A stretch of DNA of 64,000 nt from Sphingomonas pseudosanguinis (GTDB lineage Bacteria; Pseudomonadota; Alphaproteobacteria; Sphingomonadales; Sphingomonadaceae). Of this stretch, positions 8,445 to 16,662 are shown in pieces; within the stretch, counting starts at the first letter, position 1, and every line of letters begins with the position of its first letter. The translations under genes and the position numbers were made by a program. The notes beneath the pieces were generated by a model, which worked only from the letters and a program-made list of their open reading frames with translations, was not told the DNA's origin and did not search any database. Where the stretch lies: the NCBI RefSeq assembly GCF_014196255.1, contig NZ_JACIDH010000002.1:1-64000 (forward strand), written 5' to 3'.

Positions 8445-9725
8445 TCAGCGACGCGGGAGCTGGCCCAGCGGATCGACCGGGGTGCGGCCCCGCCGCAGCT
8501 CGAAATGCACCTCGGGCCGGTCGGCAAAGCCGCTTTGTCCCGACAGGGCCAGCGTCTGGCCGCGCTTGACCGCCTGGCCGCGCTGGACGAGCAGCTTGGA
8601 GGCATGGCCATAGACGCTGGTCCAGCGGTCGCCATGCTTGACGATCACCAGCCCGCCGAGCGCGGCGATGCCGTCGCCGACATAGGCGACGACGCCGTCC
8701 GCCGTGGCCTTGACCGGGGTGCCGATCGGCGTCGCGATCTTGATGCCGTCATTGCGCTCGCCACTGGAGCCTGCGCCGAAGCGCTTCACCACGCGGCCCT
8801 CGACCGGCCAGACGAAGCCCGAGCTGAGCCGCGCCGGCGCCGCGACGACGGCGGTCGGCGGCAGGACGCGCGACGGTGTGGTGCTGGGCTTGGCGGGGGC
8901 CTGGTTGCTCGCCAGCGCCGGCTCGCCGCCGGTCAGGATGTCGTCGATGTTGAGCGAGAAGGCGGCGGCCCGCTCGGCGGCGGTGCTGGCGGGCGCGCCG
9001 ACCGTACCGCCGGGGATCAGGACCCGCTGGCCCGCGCGCAGCACATAGGGCTCGGTCAGCGCATTGGCGTCGACGATCTGCGACCAGGGCACGCCATAGG
9101 CGCGCGCGATCGCGATACCGGTCTCGCCGGGGCGGACGAGGTGGAAGCGGCCGCCGGGAATGATCAGCTTCTGACCGATCCGCACCATATAGGGCGGCGG
9201 CAGCGCATTGGCGCGCGCGATCGCCTCGGTCCCGGCGCCCGTCTGGTCGGCGATGCTGCGCAGCGTGTCGCCGGGGCGGACGGTGTAGGTCGAGCCGGCA
9301 ATGGCGCGCGCGTCGGGCGTGACCGGCCGGATTTCCCAGGAGGGGCGGGGGGCTGGCAACGTCGCGACCGGCTTTTGCGGTGCCGCCTCGACCATGGCGC
9401 GGGTCGCTGGGGGGCGGGCCTCTGGAGGCCGGGTGACCGGGGGGCGTGCCACCGGCCGGGTCGCCGTCAGGGGGACCGAGCGGCGGATCGCCGGGCGTGT
9501 CGTGTCGCGCGGCGTCGGGGCGGGCGTGATCGGGGCGGCGCGCGTGGGCAGCGGACGCGATGGTGTCGCTCGCGGCGTGACGGGAGCGGGCGTCGGCTGG
9601 ACGATCGGCGGGGCGGGCGCGGTGGAGCCGGCGGGCGGCTCCATATTGGGGATGCACCCCGTGACCAGCATCCCGATGCCGATAATCCCCAGCTTCCGTT
9701 CCACGCCCCGTACCCCTTGGCTCAT
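8445..9725 (-). CDS. nlpD: LysM/M23 murein-hydrolase activator lipoprotein (NlpD-like)
   Basis: Predicted outer-membrane lipoprotein acting on, or activating amidases for, septal peptidoglycan. A lipobox (VTGC) ends the signal peptide near residue 23. A Pro/Thr/Arg-rich linker follows, then two LysM repeats (about 146-192 and 194-240) and a C-terminal M23 domain (about 305-425). The first zinc histidine of M23 is absent (RNDGIKIA), while HASKL and HFELRRG remain, so it is probably catalytically dead like NlpD. Its ATG abuts the surE stop codon. The surE-nlpD order matches the classical proteobacterial arrangement. Confidence 0.86.
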   Translation of the reverse strand: MSQGVRGVERKLGIIGIGMLVTGCIPNMEPPAGSTAPAPPIVQPTPAPVTPRATPSRPLPTRAAPITPAPTPRDTTRPAIRRSVPLTATRPVARPPVTRPPEARPPATRAMVEAAPQKPVATLPAPRPSWEIRPVTPDARAIAGSTYTVRPGDTLRSIADQTGAGTEAIARANALPPPYMVRIGQKLIIPGGRFHLVRPGETGIAIARAYGVPWSQIVDANALTEPYVLRAGQRVLIPGGTVGAPASTAAERAAAFSLNIDDILTGGEPALASNQAPAKPSTTPSRVLPPTAVVAAPARLSSGFVWPVEGRVVKRFGAGSSGERNDGIKIATPIGTPVKATADGVVAYVGDGIAALGGLVIVKHGDRWTSVYGHASKLLVQRGQAVKRGQTLALSGQSGFADRPEVHFELRRGRTPVDPLGQLPRR

Positions 9726-10490
9726 TCAGCGATAGGCCGCGTCGAGCATAGCAAGAGATGCGTCATGCGTAAGATCGAGATGCAGCGGCGTCACTGCGAT
9801 GTAATCCTCGGCGATCGCGTCCAGATCGGTGTCATGGCCGGGCTGGTGCGGCAGGCGACCGAGCGCCAGCCAGTAATAGTCGTACCCGCGCGGATCGCTT
9901 CGCCGTTCGAAGGTGGCGCGGCCATAGTCGCGCAGACCCTGGCGCGCGATGCGGATGCCCTTCACCGCCTCCGGCTCCACCGGCGGGAAGTTGATGTTGA
10001 CGAGCGTACGGGGGCCGAACTCCATACTGAGGAGCGGACGCAGCACCCGCTCGCCCCAAGCCTCCGCCGTGGCGAACGACACGCCGTCGCCGACCGCCTG
10101 TCGGGCGTAGCGCTGGCTCAGCGCGATCGAACGGATGCCCGCCATCGCGCCTTCCATGGCGGCGGCGACCGTCCCGGAATAGAACACGTCCTCGCCCAGA
10201 TTGGCGCCGCGATTGACGCCTGACAGGATCAGATCGGGCTTCCGGTCGGCCATGACCTCGCCCAGCGCCATCAGCACCGAATCGGTCGGCGTGCCAGTGA
10301 CCGAAAAGCGCCGCTCGCCGAACTGGCGCAGCCGCATCGGCCGGGTCAGCGTCAGCGAGCGGCTGGTCCCCGACTGATCCTCCGCCGGCGCGACGATCCA
10401 GACATCGTCCGATAGCGTCGCCGCGATCCGCTCCAAGGCAGCGAGGCCCGGTGCGTGATAGCCGTCGTCGTTGGTCAGCAGGATGCGCAT
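9726..10490 (-). CDS. surE: 5'/3'-nucleotidase SurE
   Basis: Metal-dependent survival protein that removes phosphate from nucleoside monophosphates. The N-terminal motif [15 protein letters not shown] contains the paired metal-binding aspartates (residues 8-9), and SGVNRGANLGEDVFYSGT is the second family signature. Length is 254 residues. Its start shares one base with the serS stop (TGATG) and its stop abuts nlpD, so serS, surE and nlpD form one minus-strand transcription unit. Confidence 0.95.
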   Translation of the reverse strand: MRILLTNDDGYHAPGLAALERIAATLSDDVWIVAPAEDQSGTSRSLTLTRPMRLRQFGERRFSVTGTPTDSVLMALGEVMADRKPDLILSGVNRGANLGEDVFYSGTVAAAMEGAMAGIRSIALSQRYARQAVGDGVSFATAEAWGERVLRPLLSMEFGPRTLVNINFPPVEPEAVKGIRIARQGLRDYGRATFERRSDPRGYDYYWLALGRLPHQPGHDTDLDAIAEDYIAVTPLHLDLTHDASLAMLDAAYR

Positions 10491-11767
10491 CAGCGCGGCT
10501 CCAGCACCGCCTGCCCGCCCAGATAGGGACGCAGCGCGTCGGGCACGACGACCGAGCCATCGGCCTGCTGATAATTCTCGATGACTGCGACCAGCGTCCG
10601 GCCGACCGCCAGCCCCGAGCCGTTGAGCGTATGGACGAAGCGCGTGCCCTTGCCTTCCACAGGGCGATAGCGCGCCATCATCCGCCGTGCCTGGAAATCA
10701 GTGCAGGTCGAGCAGGACGAAATCTCGCGGTAGCGCGCCTGTCCGGGCAGCCAGACCTCCAGGTCATAGGTGCGCGCCGCCGAGAAACCCATGTCGCCGG
10801 TGCACAACAGCATCCGGCGATAGGGCAGGCCTAGTGCCTCCAGCACGCCCTCGGCGGCGGCGGTCATCCGCTCATGCTCGGCATCCGATTGCTCGGGGGT
10901 GGTGATCGACACCATCTCGACCTTGTCGAACTGATGCTGGCGGATCAGCCCGCGCGTGTCGCGCCCGGCGGCGCCGGCTTCGGAACGGAAACAGGGGGTC
11001 AGCGCGGTAAAGCGCAACGGCAGTTCCTGTTCGCTCAGGATCGCCTCGCGCACGATATTGGTGAGCGACACCTCGGCGGTGGGGATCAGCCAGCGGCCAT
11101 CGGTGGTGCGGAACAGGTCCTCGGCGAATTTGGGCAGCTGGCCGGTGCCGAATGCGGCCTCGTCGCGGACCAGCAGCGGGGGCTGCACCAGCTCGAAGCC
11201 ATGCTGCTCGGTCATCCGGTCGAGCATGAACTGGCCGAGCGCGCGTGACAGCCGCGCCATCGCCCCACGCAGCAGCGTGAAACGCGCGCCCGACAGCGCG
11301 ACGCCGGTATCGAAATCCATGCCCAGAGCGGGCGCGATCACGTCATGCTCGCGCGCTTCGAACGCGAAGGTCGCCGGCTCACCCTTTTGATGGACCAGCA
11401 CATTGTCATTCTCGTCCGCGCCCTGCGGCACATCGGCGGCGGGCAGGTTGGGGATGGCGGCGAGGGCGGTGTTCAGCTCGGCCTCGACGACACGCTCCTG
11501 CTCTTCCAGTTCGGGCAGGCGGGCCTTCAGGCCGGCGACTTCCTCCATCAGCGCCTGCGCGCGCGCCTCGTCCCGCGCGGCCTTGGCCTGGCCGATCTGC
11601 TTGGACAGGTCGTTGCGGCGGGTCTGGACGGCTTGCGTCTCGGTATTGATCGCGCGGCGGCGTTCGTCGATCGCGATCAGCATGGCCGACTGCGGCGCGG
11701 CACCGCGCTTGGCTAGGGCGGCGTCAAAGGCGGCGGGGTCGGCCCCGATCAGGCGAATGTCATGCAT
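10490..11767 (-). CDS. serS: Seryl-tRNA synthetase
   Basis: Class II synthetase that charges tRNA-Ser. Residues 1-105 form the long antiparallel coiled-coil arm rich in Glu, Arg and Gln. The catalytic core shows motif 2 ([20 protein letters not shown]) and motif 3 ([17 protein letters not shown]). The length of 425 residues fits the bacterial family. It leads the serS-surE-nlpD unit. Confidence 0.97.
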   Translation of the reverse strand: MHDIRLIGADPAAFDAALAKRGAAPQSAMLIAIDERRRAINTETQAVQTRRNDLSKQIGQAKAARDEARAQALMEEVAGLKARLPELEEQERVVEAELNTALAAIPNLPAADVPQGADENDNVLVHQKGEPATFAFEAREHDVIAPALGMDFDTGVALSGARFTLLRGAMARLSRALGQFMLDRMTEQHGFELVQPPLLVRDEAAFGTGQLPKFAEDLFRTTDGRWLIPTAEVSLTNIVREAILSEQELPLRFTALTPCFRSEAGAAGRDTRGLIRQHQFDKVEMVSITTPEQSDAEHERMTAAAEGVLEALGLPYRRMLLCTGDMGFSAARTYDLEVWLPGQARYREISSCSTCTDFQARRMMARYRPVEGKGTRFVHTLNGSGLAVGRTLVAVIENYQQADGSVVVPDALRPYLGGQAVLEPR

Positions 11768-11857
11768 GGGGGCGAGGCTATGGCCTCCGCTCCGCCGTCA
11801 CGCAACCCGTGGCGAAGCCGTCGCGTTATCCCTTTCGCACAGACAAGGAGATACGCG

Positions 11858-12373
11858 ATGCAAGTGCCGCATAACAGCTTCGTGCTGGTCGTCGATGGCC
11901 GCAAGAGCCTGTTCTTCCGCAACGAGGGCGATGCCGAATATCCCAATCTGGTCGTCGAGCATGCGGTCGAACATCCCAATCCGGCGGACCGCGACCAGAA
12001 GACCGACAGCGCCGGCGCGGCCTCCTCGACCCAGAGCGGCGCGGGCGCGCCGCCGATCGCGCAGGGCGGATCGAATCAGGCCGGCGGCGGCGGACAGGGC
12101 GCGCAATTCGCCGCGTCGCGCGGATCGATGGGCGAAACCGACTATCACCAACAGGAAGAAGACCGCTTCGCGGCGGAGACCGCCGACATGCTGAAGCGCC
12201 GCGCGATAAAGCAGGAGTTCGAGTCGCTGATCATCGTCGCGCCCCCCAAGATGCTGGGCGAGCTGCGCAAACATTATCACAAGGAGGTCACCGACCGTCT
12301 GGTCGGCGAGATCGCCAAGGACCTGACCGGCCATCCGGTGCCGGACATCGAGGCCGCGCTGCAAAAGGCGTAA
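11858..12373 (+). CDS. Host attachment family protein
   Basis: Resembles the Host_attach family named after an Agrobacterium protein needed for plant-cell attachment. MQVPHNSFVLVVDGRKSLF opens the domain, followed by a Gly/Ser-rich insert and a C-terminal part with RFAAETADMLKR, LIIVAPPKMLGELR and KDLTGHPVPDIEAAL. The fold is related to eukaryotic release-factor-like or host-cell-binding domains, and the real function is uncertain. The start at 11858 is chosen because AAGGAG lies seven bases upstream; an earlier in-frame ATG would overlap serS. Length is 171 residues. Confidence 0.85.
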   Translation: MQVPHNSFVLVVDGRKSLFFRNEGDAEYPNLVVEHAVEHPNPADRDQKTDSAGAASSTQSGAGAPPIAQGGSNQAGGGGQGAQFAASRGSMGETDYHQQEEDRFAAETADMLKRRAIKQEFESLIIVAPPKMLGELRKHYHKEVTDRLVGEIAKDLTGHPVPDIEAALQKA

Positions 12374-12398
12374 CGCGGCCTCTCCGGCCGGCGGCGCG

Positions 12399-13412
12399 TC
12401 AGGCTTTGCTGGCGAGCCGCCGCCGGATCATGAGCGCCGCTGCGGCGCCGCCGAACAGCAAGACCATCGGCGGGGCGGGCACCGGCGTCGGCGGACCACC
12501 CGTCGAGCTGCCCGAGGACGAGGCGCTGCTGGCCGAGGATGCGCTCGACGCGCTGGAGGCCGAGCTGGCCGACGAACCGTTGGACGACCAGCCATCGCTG
12601 CTCGATCCATAGCCGCTCGACGACGCGGATGATGTCGAGGAGGCCGACGAGGTCGACGATGCGCTGCTGACGTCGCCCGACGACGAACTGGTCGACGAGA
12701 TATTGCCCGACGAGGACGTGCTGCTGACCCCGCCGGTCGACGTCGAAGAACCGCCCGTCGAGGTGGAGGAGCCACCCGTCGACGTCGACGAACCGCCGGT
12801 CGAGGTGGATGACCCGCCCGTGGAGGTGGAGATACCACCCGTCGACGAACCGCCGGACGATGTCGACGATCCGCCGGACGATGTCGACGATCCGCCGGAC
12901 GATGTCGACGATCCGCCCGTGGAGGTCGAGGAACCACCCGATCCGCCCGAGGCCGAGGATGTCGAACTCGATCCGCCGCTGCTCGTCGAGGACACGACGA
13001 TATTGCCGTTCGACCCGCCGCCAAAGCCGAAGCCGCCGCCAAAGCCGCCCCCGAAACCGCCGCCAAAGCCTCCACCCCAGCCGCCGCCCCAACCGCCGAT
13101 CACGGCCGGAACGTAACCGCCGCCGCTGACGAATGCGGGTGCGGCGGCGGGGAGGGGGACGGGAACGGGCGGGGCCTGCGTGGTGACGGTGATGACCGTT
13201 GGGGGCGGAGTGGTGGTAACCGTCCGCCGGGTGACGACGCGGCGAACCGGCACGGCCGCGACGCGGCGATGCACGATCTTGCGGCTGGGCTTGGTCTGTT
13301 TCAGGACCGCCGGCCGCTTGGGGCTTTCGACCATGTGCACGGCACCGCCGCCGATCACGGCACCACCTGCCGCACAGGCGGTCAGCTTCGCCAGGGCCAT
13401 TCGCACGGACAT
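12399..13412 (-). CDS. Repetitive surface protein with PEP-CTERM-like sorting tail
   Basis: Predicted exported protein. A short hydrophobic N-terminus is followed by a basic/Pro linker, a Gly-Trp/Phe stretch (WGGGWGGGFGGGFGG), and about 150 residues of Gly-Ser-Thr heptapeptide repeats (GGSSTST). The C-terminus has the PEP-CTERM layout: Pro-rich motif (PPTPVPAP), a hydrophobic helix and a terminal Arg cluster (MIRRRLASK). Such tails direct export and processing by exosortase in exopolysaccharide-making bacteria; no exosortase is in this window. I start at the ATG at 13412 with GAGGAA upstream. Confidence 0.7.
   Translation of the reverse strand: MSVRMALAKLTACAAGGAVIGGGAVHMVESPKRPAVLKQTKPSRKIVHRRVAAVPVRRVVTRRTVTTTPPPTVITVTTQAPPVPVPLPAAAPAFVSGGGYVPAVIGGWGGGWGGGFGGGFGGGFGGGFGFGGGSNGNIVVSSTSSGGSSSTSSASGGSGGSSTSTGGSSTSSGGSSTSSGGSSTSSGGSSTGGISTSTGGSSTSTGGSSTSTGGSSTSTGGSSTSTGGVSSTSSSGNISSTSSSSGDVSSASSTSSASSTSSASSSGYGSSSDGWSSNGSSASSASSASSASSASSASSSGSSTGGPPTPVPAPPMVLLFGGAAAALMIRRRLASKA
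12720..12945. repeat. 21-bp coding tandem repeat
   Basis: DNA of the repetitive surface gene repeats with a period of 21 bases. On the plus strand a recurring unit is GATGTCGACGATCCGCCGGA plus one base, three times nearly perfect at about 12860-12920. It encodes the Gly-Gly-Ser-Ser-Thr-Ser-Thr/Ser heptapeptide. The limits are approximate because copies decay on both sides. Confidence 0.75.
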
Positions 13413-13859
13413 CGTCAATTCCTCACACCGTACAGCCGAATGGCGCGACCGAGCGGCGCGTCCAGGCTCCTTACATCTTCTCCCCTGTCATCACACTGAC
13501 CAAAAAAGCTTTAAGGGCCAAGGGCGATATTCCCCCTGGGCCGTACGGTTTTGGGATTCGAGAACCGCCCGATCGCAGGGAACCGGGCAGCGTCAACAGG
13601 ATCATGTCATGCGGATGACACGCCCGGGCGACGCAGAATTCGGTTTTCGAGATTCGGGTGTGGAAAATCGTTTGCCGCTCAGCAGTTCGTCCATATTCCA
13701 TTCACTTCGCAACATTATTATCAAAAACATAATCACGACGAAATGCCAGTCGCTTGCGGCAAGTGGTGGCACCGACTATAGGCGCTCTCGACCATCAGGG
13801 GGCGGCTCCGAGGACGCGGTGCAGAAATGTCGCGCCGACGGGCCCTTTGGGAGAGTGGT
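13413..13859. other. Intergenic region before the DksA-like gene
   Basis: About 450 bases without a supported gene. The part at 13660-13750 is clearly AT-richer than the surroundings and probably contains the dksA-like promoter. Short open frames here have no family features or ribosome binding sites. Confidence 0.5.
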
Positions 13860-14321
13860 ATGGCGACGGTGTTTGATCGCATGACGGAATCCACAGGCCC
13901 GGACGTGGCCAATGATCTCGACGAGAACTACCGTCCCAGCGCGGACGAACCGTTCATGAGCCTGAAGCAGCAGGCGTATTTCCGCCGCAAGCTGCTCGAT
14001 TGGAAGGAGTCGATCCAGCGGGAGGCGCAGGGAACCCTGTCGCAGCTGCAGGTCGATTCGCTGCGCGAGCCCGATCTGACCGATCGCGCCTCGAGCGAGA
14101 CCGACTGGTCGATCGAACTGCGCACCCGAGATCGCCAGCGCAAGCTGATCGCCAAGATCGATGCCGCGCTCCGCCGCATCGACGAGGGCGAATATGGCTA
14201 TTGCGAGGTGACCGGCGAACCGATCAGCCTGGGTCGCCTGGAAGCGCGCCCGATCGCGACCATGACGGTCGAGGCGCAGGAACGGCACGAGCGCAACGAG
14301 AAGGTGTCGCGCGACGACTGA
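13860..14321 (+). CDS. dksA: DksA/TraR-family RNA polymerase-binding transcription factor
   Basis: Binds RNA polymerase in the secondary channel and, with ppGpp, tunes stringent-response promoters. The coiled-coil region (FMSLKQQAYFRRKLLDWK onward) precedes the C-terminal finger region GEYGYCEVTGEPISLGRLEA. Only one of the four zinc cysteines of the E. coli protein is kept (CEVT, then TMTVEAQE), as in many alphaproteobacterial DksA proteins that fold without zinc. The 153-residue reading starts at the ATG at 13860 with GGGAG upstream. Confidence 0.92.
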   Translation: MATVFDRMTESTGPDVANDLDENYRPSADEPFMSLKQQAYFRRKLLDWKESIQREAQGTLSQLQVDSLREPDLTDRASSETDWSIELRTRDRQRKLIAKIDAALRRIDEGEYGYCEVTGEPISLGRLEARPIATMTVEAQERHERNEKVSRDD

Positions 14322-14479
14322 GCCATGGGCGGACCGCGATCCCGTCGTCCGGCGGCGCGGCCCGCTCGTCTCTCTTCGGTCGATTGGCCTTGCGGCCCCC
14401 GCGATATTAATGGAATGGCAACGCCATCGCGCGTAACGCATGATCGCGTGAGGAAGAACGGGGCCGCACGGAACTCGAT

Positions 14480-14872
14480 ATGGACGCGATGAGGCGCGAG
14501 CCCGACACCGGGCCGAACGAAACAGAGCAGCAGGGCAGCCGGCCGCGCCGCGACAGCCTGTTGCTGATGGCCACCATGACGCTGGCGGACGACGCCCATC
14601 CGCGTGAAGTGCGCGTGCGCAACATCTCCGAGGGCGGGCTGATGGCCGAACTGGCGACGCCCGTCGAGATCGGCACCGCGATCACCTTCGATCTGCGCGG
14701 CATCGGCCCCGTCTCCGGCCGGGTCGCCTGGTGCACCCAGGGGCGGGTCGGCGTGTCGTTCGACCGCCCGATCGATCCCAAGCTGGTTCGCAAGCCGGTC
14801 GGCGGCGGCACCACCACCCCCGAATATGCCAAGGCACCTGCGACCCCGCACACGCGCTCCTTCCACCGCTGA
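14480..14872 (+). CDS. PilZ domain protein
   Basis: Single-domain PilZ protein of 130 residues, a probable cyclic-di-GMP receptor. The domain runs from about residue 22 to 105. The N-terminal arginines (RPRRDS) and the (D/N)xSxxG motif (RNISEGGLM) match the ligand-binding signature. The C-terminal tail is Thr/Pro-rich and likely disordered. No partner gene is adjacent, so the output is unknown. Confidence 0.85.
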   Translation: MDAMRREPDTGPNETEQQGSRPRRDSLLLMATMTLADDAHPREVRVRNISEGGLMAELATPVEIGTAITFDLRGIGPVSGRVAWCTQGRVGVSFDRPIDPKLVRKPVGGGTTTPEYAKAPATPHTRSFHR

Positions 14873-14892
14873 GACGGAACGCGGGCTTTCAG

Positions 14893-14910
14893 CCTCCCAG
14901 ATATGGGAGG
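14893..14910. terminator. Short hairpin after the PilZ gene
   Basis: The sequence CCTCCCAGATATGGGAGG forms a short GC-rich stem about 20 bases after the stop codon. There is no T-run, so its termination role is tentative. Confidence 0.4.
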
Positions 14911-14925
14911 GGGCGCAAAGTCCGT

Positions 14926-15304
14926 TAGGCGCGATCGACATTCATCTTATTCCTCCCCTGTAAGGGGAGGTGCAGGTCGTAAGGCCTGACGGAGGGGTGT
15001 CGCGGTCCAAGAGGTTGGACCGCATCCACGGCTGGGTACACCTCTCTACTATCGTTCGGATACCCGCTCCCCTGGAGGGGATAGTTGCGAAACTGGCGTT
15101 TCCTCGCTCCTCACGCACCACCCCGGCCTGCGCCGGGGTGATGCGAAGCGTTTTGCAACGATCGCCTAGCAGCAGAGGAAGGAAACTGATCCAGCCAATC
15201 TACCATCCGGGCGGAAAGTCGGCTGCGACCATGATCCGACCTCGCTATCGGGACACCCCTCCGTCAGGCCTTACGGCCTGCCACCTTCCCTTGCAGGGGA
15301 GGAA
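14926..15304. repeat. Dispersed repeat family A, copy 2 (composite)
   Basis: The left end carries the family's terminal motif GCGATCGACATTCA, then a half repeat with CCTCCCCTGTAAGGGGAGG and CTGACGGAGGGGTGTC. After about 230 bases, including a hairpin CACCCCGGCC-TGC-GCCGGGGTG near 15120, the facing half returns as GGACACCCCTCCGTCAGG. No coding frame in the region looks real, so this accounts for most of the 670-base gap between the PilZ gene and the next gene. Confidence 0.8.
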
Positions 15305-15542
15305 TGATGAGGGGTGCGGATCATCTCTCGGAGAGCCTTCAAATGGCCGATGGCTTGGTGTGTTGGGAACGCCATCATCGGCCCCGTGCCCGGTCTCGCA
15401 TCCATCGCCCATGAAAAAGGCCGCGGCGGGCGTGATCGCCCGCGCGGCCGGTTGCGGATCGGGGTGGTGGCCGTGCGACCATCGTCATGGTCCGGTCACC
15501 CTGGCCTGCGATAAGGCCGCCGATCGTTGAGGCGAAGCGCTG

Positions 15543-15698
15543 CTAGATGTTCTGGATTTCCTCCTTCAGTCGCAGCTTCTGCTTCTTGAGATCGGCGAGG
15601 ACCGCCGTGTCCGGCAACGGTCGTTGCGATTCGGCATGGATTCGCCGATCGAGCGTCGCGTGCTTGGTTTCCAGGGCCGTTTGATGCGCCGTATGCAT
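15543..15698 (-). CDS. DUF465 (YdcH-type) small protein
   Basis: A 51-codon gene beginning MHTAHQTALETKHATLDRR and ending LKKQKLRLKEEIQNI. The pattern of an N-terminal helix, HATLDRRI, and a final KKQKLRLKEEI is that of the DUF465/YdcH family of tiny helical-hairpin proteins of unknown function. AGGAGG lies ten bases before the ATG. It is divergent from a second DUF465 gene at 15917, suggesting a duplicated pair. Confidence 0.85.
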   Translation of the reverse strand: MHTAHQTALETKHATLDRRIHAESQRPLPDTAVLADLKKQKLRLKEEIQNI

Positions 15699-15916
15699 AG
15701 GGCTTCAACCTCCTGTCCATTGGTAGGGGAAGGAAGTAAATCACCAATCGGGCATGTTGTCGCCATGGATTTTCGACCAATTCGACAAGCTGAGCCATTT
15801 GGCGGGACGACATGCCATCGGCGGGGGAAGGGCGCCGTCGCGACCTGACCAGGCCCCTCTCGCGCGATCGGGCGGGGCTTGCTAGAGGAGCATCGGGCTC
15901 GATCGGGAGGGGCAGG

Positions 15917-16114
15917 ATGGACGTCACGCTGGCACGCGCACGGATCGACACGCTGCGGATCGAGCATCGCGATCTCGACGACGCGATCGCCGCGCTGCTT
16001 CAGTCCAATACGCCCGACCAGCTTCAAATCGCGCGCCTGAAAAAGCGCAAGCTGCGGCTGCGGGACGAGCTGGCCGAGCTTGAGGACCGGCTGATCCCCG
16101 ACATCATCGCCTGA
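15917..16114 (+). CDS. DUF465 (YdcH-type) small protein
   Basis: A 65-residue helical protein starting MDVTLARARIDTLRIEHRDL with the family's C-terminal KKRKLRLRDELAELEDRL. Function is unknown in the family; a coiled-coil hairpin is expected. The ATG at 15917 is preceded by GGGAGGGG. The DUF1465 gene follows closely on the same strand, so the two may be co-transcribed. Confidence 0.88.
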   Translation: MDVTLARARIDTLRIEHRDLDDAIAALLQSNTPDQLQIARLKKRKLRLRDELAELEDRLIPDIIA

Positions 16115-16187
16115 TCGCGTCGTATCGGGACAGGCGATGGATCGCGGCTCTTGTCGCGTCGCGGCCCGCTATGCGAGCCAATCGGTC

Positions 16188-16649
16188 ATGCTCGATTCCT
16201 CCACGCCCGAACCCTTGCACCGCAAGCTGATCGACGGTCTCTATACCGAGGCGATGGGCCTGGCCGAGGCGGCGCGCGGCTATTTCGACGGGATCGGCCG
16301 CGAGGATCGCGATGCGCTGGAGCCGGCGGCGCGGATCGGCTTTTCCTGCGAGTCGCTGAAAGTCACGACCCGGCTGATGCATGTCATCGCATGGATATTG
16401 ACCCAGCGCGCGGTGGAGGCGGGCGAATTGTCCGAGGCCGACTCGCGCGCTTCCGTCCGGCGGCTGGGCCCGTCGCCCGAGTCGGACGAGGCGGTCGTCG
16501 CCGCCCTTCCGCCACGCGCCGCCGCGCTGACCCGCGCCAGCCTGGACCTGCATCACCGGGTCGAGCGGCTGGACCAGATGGCCGATGCGCCCGTCGCGGC
16601 GGTCAGCCCGGTGCAGATGCTCCAGGCGCGGCTCGGCGGCTCCTTCTGA
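16188..16649 (+). CDS. DUF1465 family protein
   Basis: Alphaproteobacterial family of unknown function. The conserved core reads LIDGLYTEAMGLAEAARGYF, then FSCESLKVTTRLMHVIAWIL. The C-terminal quarter has a possible helix ending PVQMLQARLGGSF. I start at the ATG at 16188 because family similarity begins right after it; an in-frame ATG at 16137 has a weak GGGACAGG upstream and would add 17 residues. The gene is convergent with the nitronate monooxygenase-like gene, 13 bases away. Confidence 0.82.
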   Translation: MLDSSTPEPLHRKLIDGLYTEAMGLAEAARGYFDGIGREDRDALEPAARIGFSCESLKVTTRLMHVIAWILTQRAVEAGELSEADSRASVRRLGPSPESDEAVVAALPPRAAALTRASLDLHHRVERLDQMADAPVAAVSPVQMLQARLGGSF

Positions 16650-16662
16650 CGCCGCCCAGAGG

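Noticed and set aside
12703..13116. Pro/Val/Glu/Asp-rich plus-strand frame opposite the repetitive surface gene
   Set aside because: It is the complement of the 21-bp repeat. The minus-strand gene has a good ribosome binding site and a sorting tail.
14970..15530. Plus-strand open frame over the repeat region after the PilZ gene
   Set aside because: It is made of repeat sequence and translates to low-similarity, stop-poor text without a ribosome binding site.
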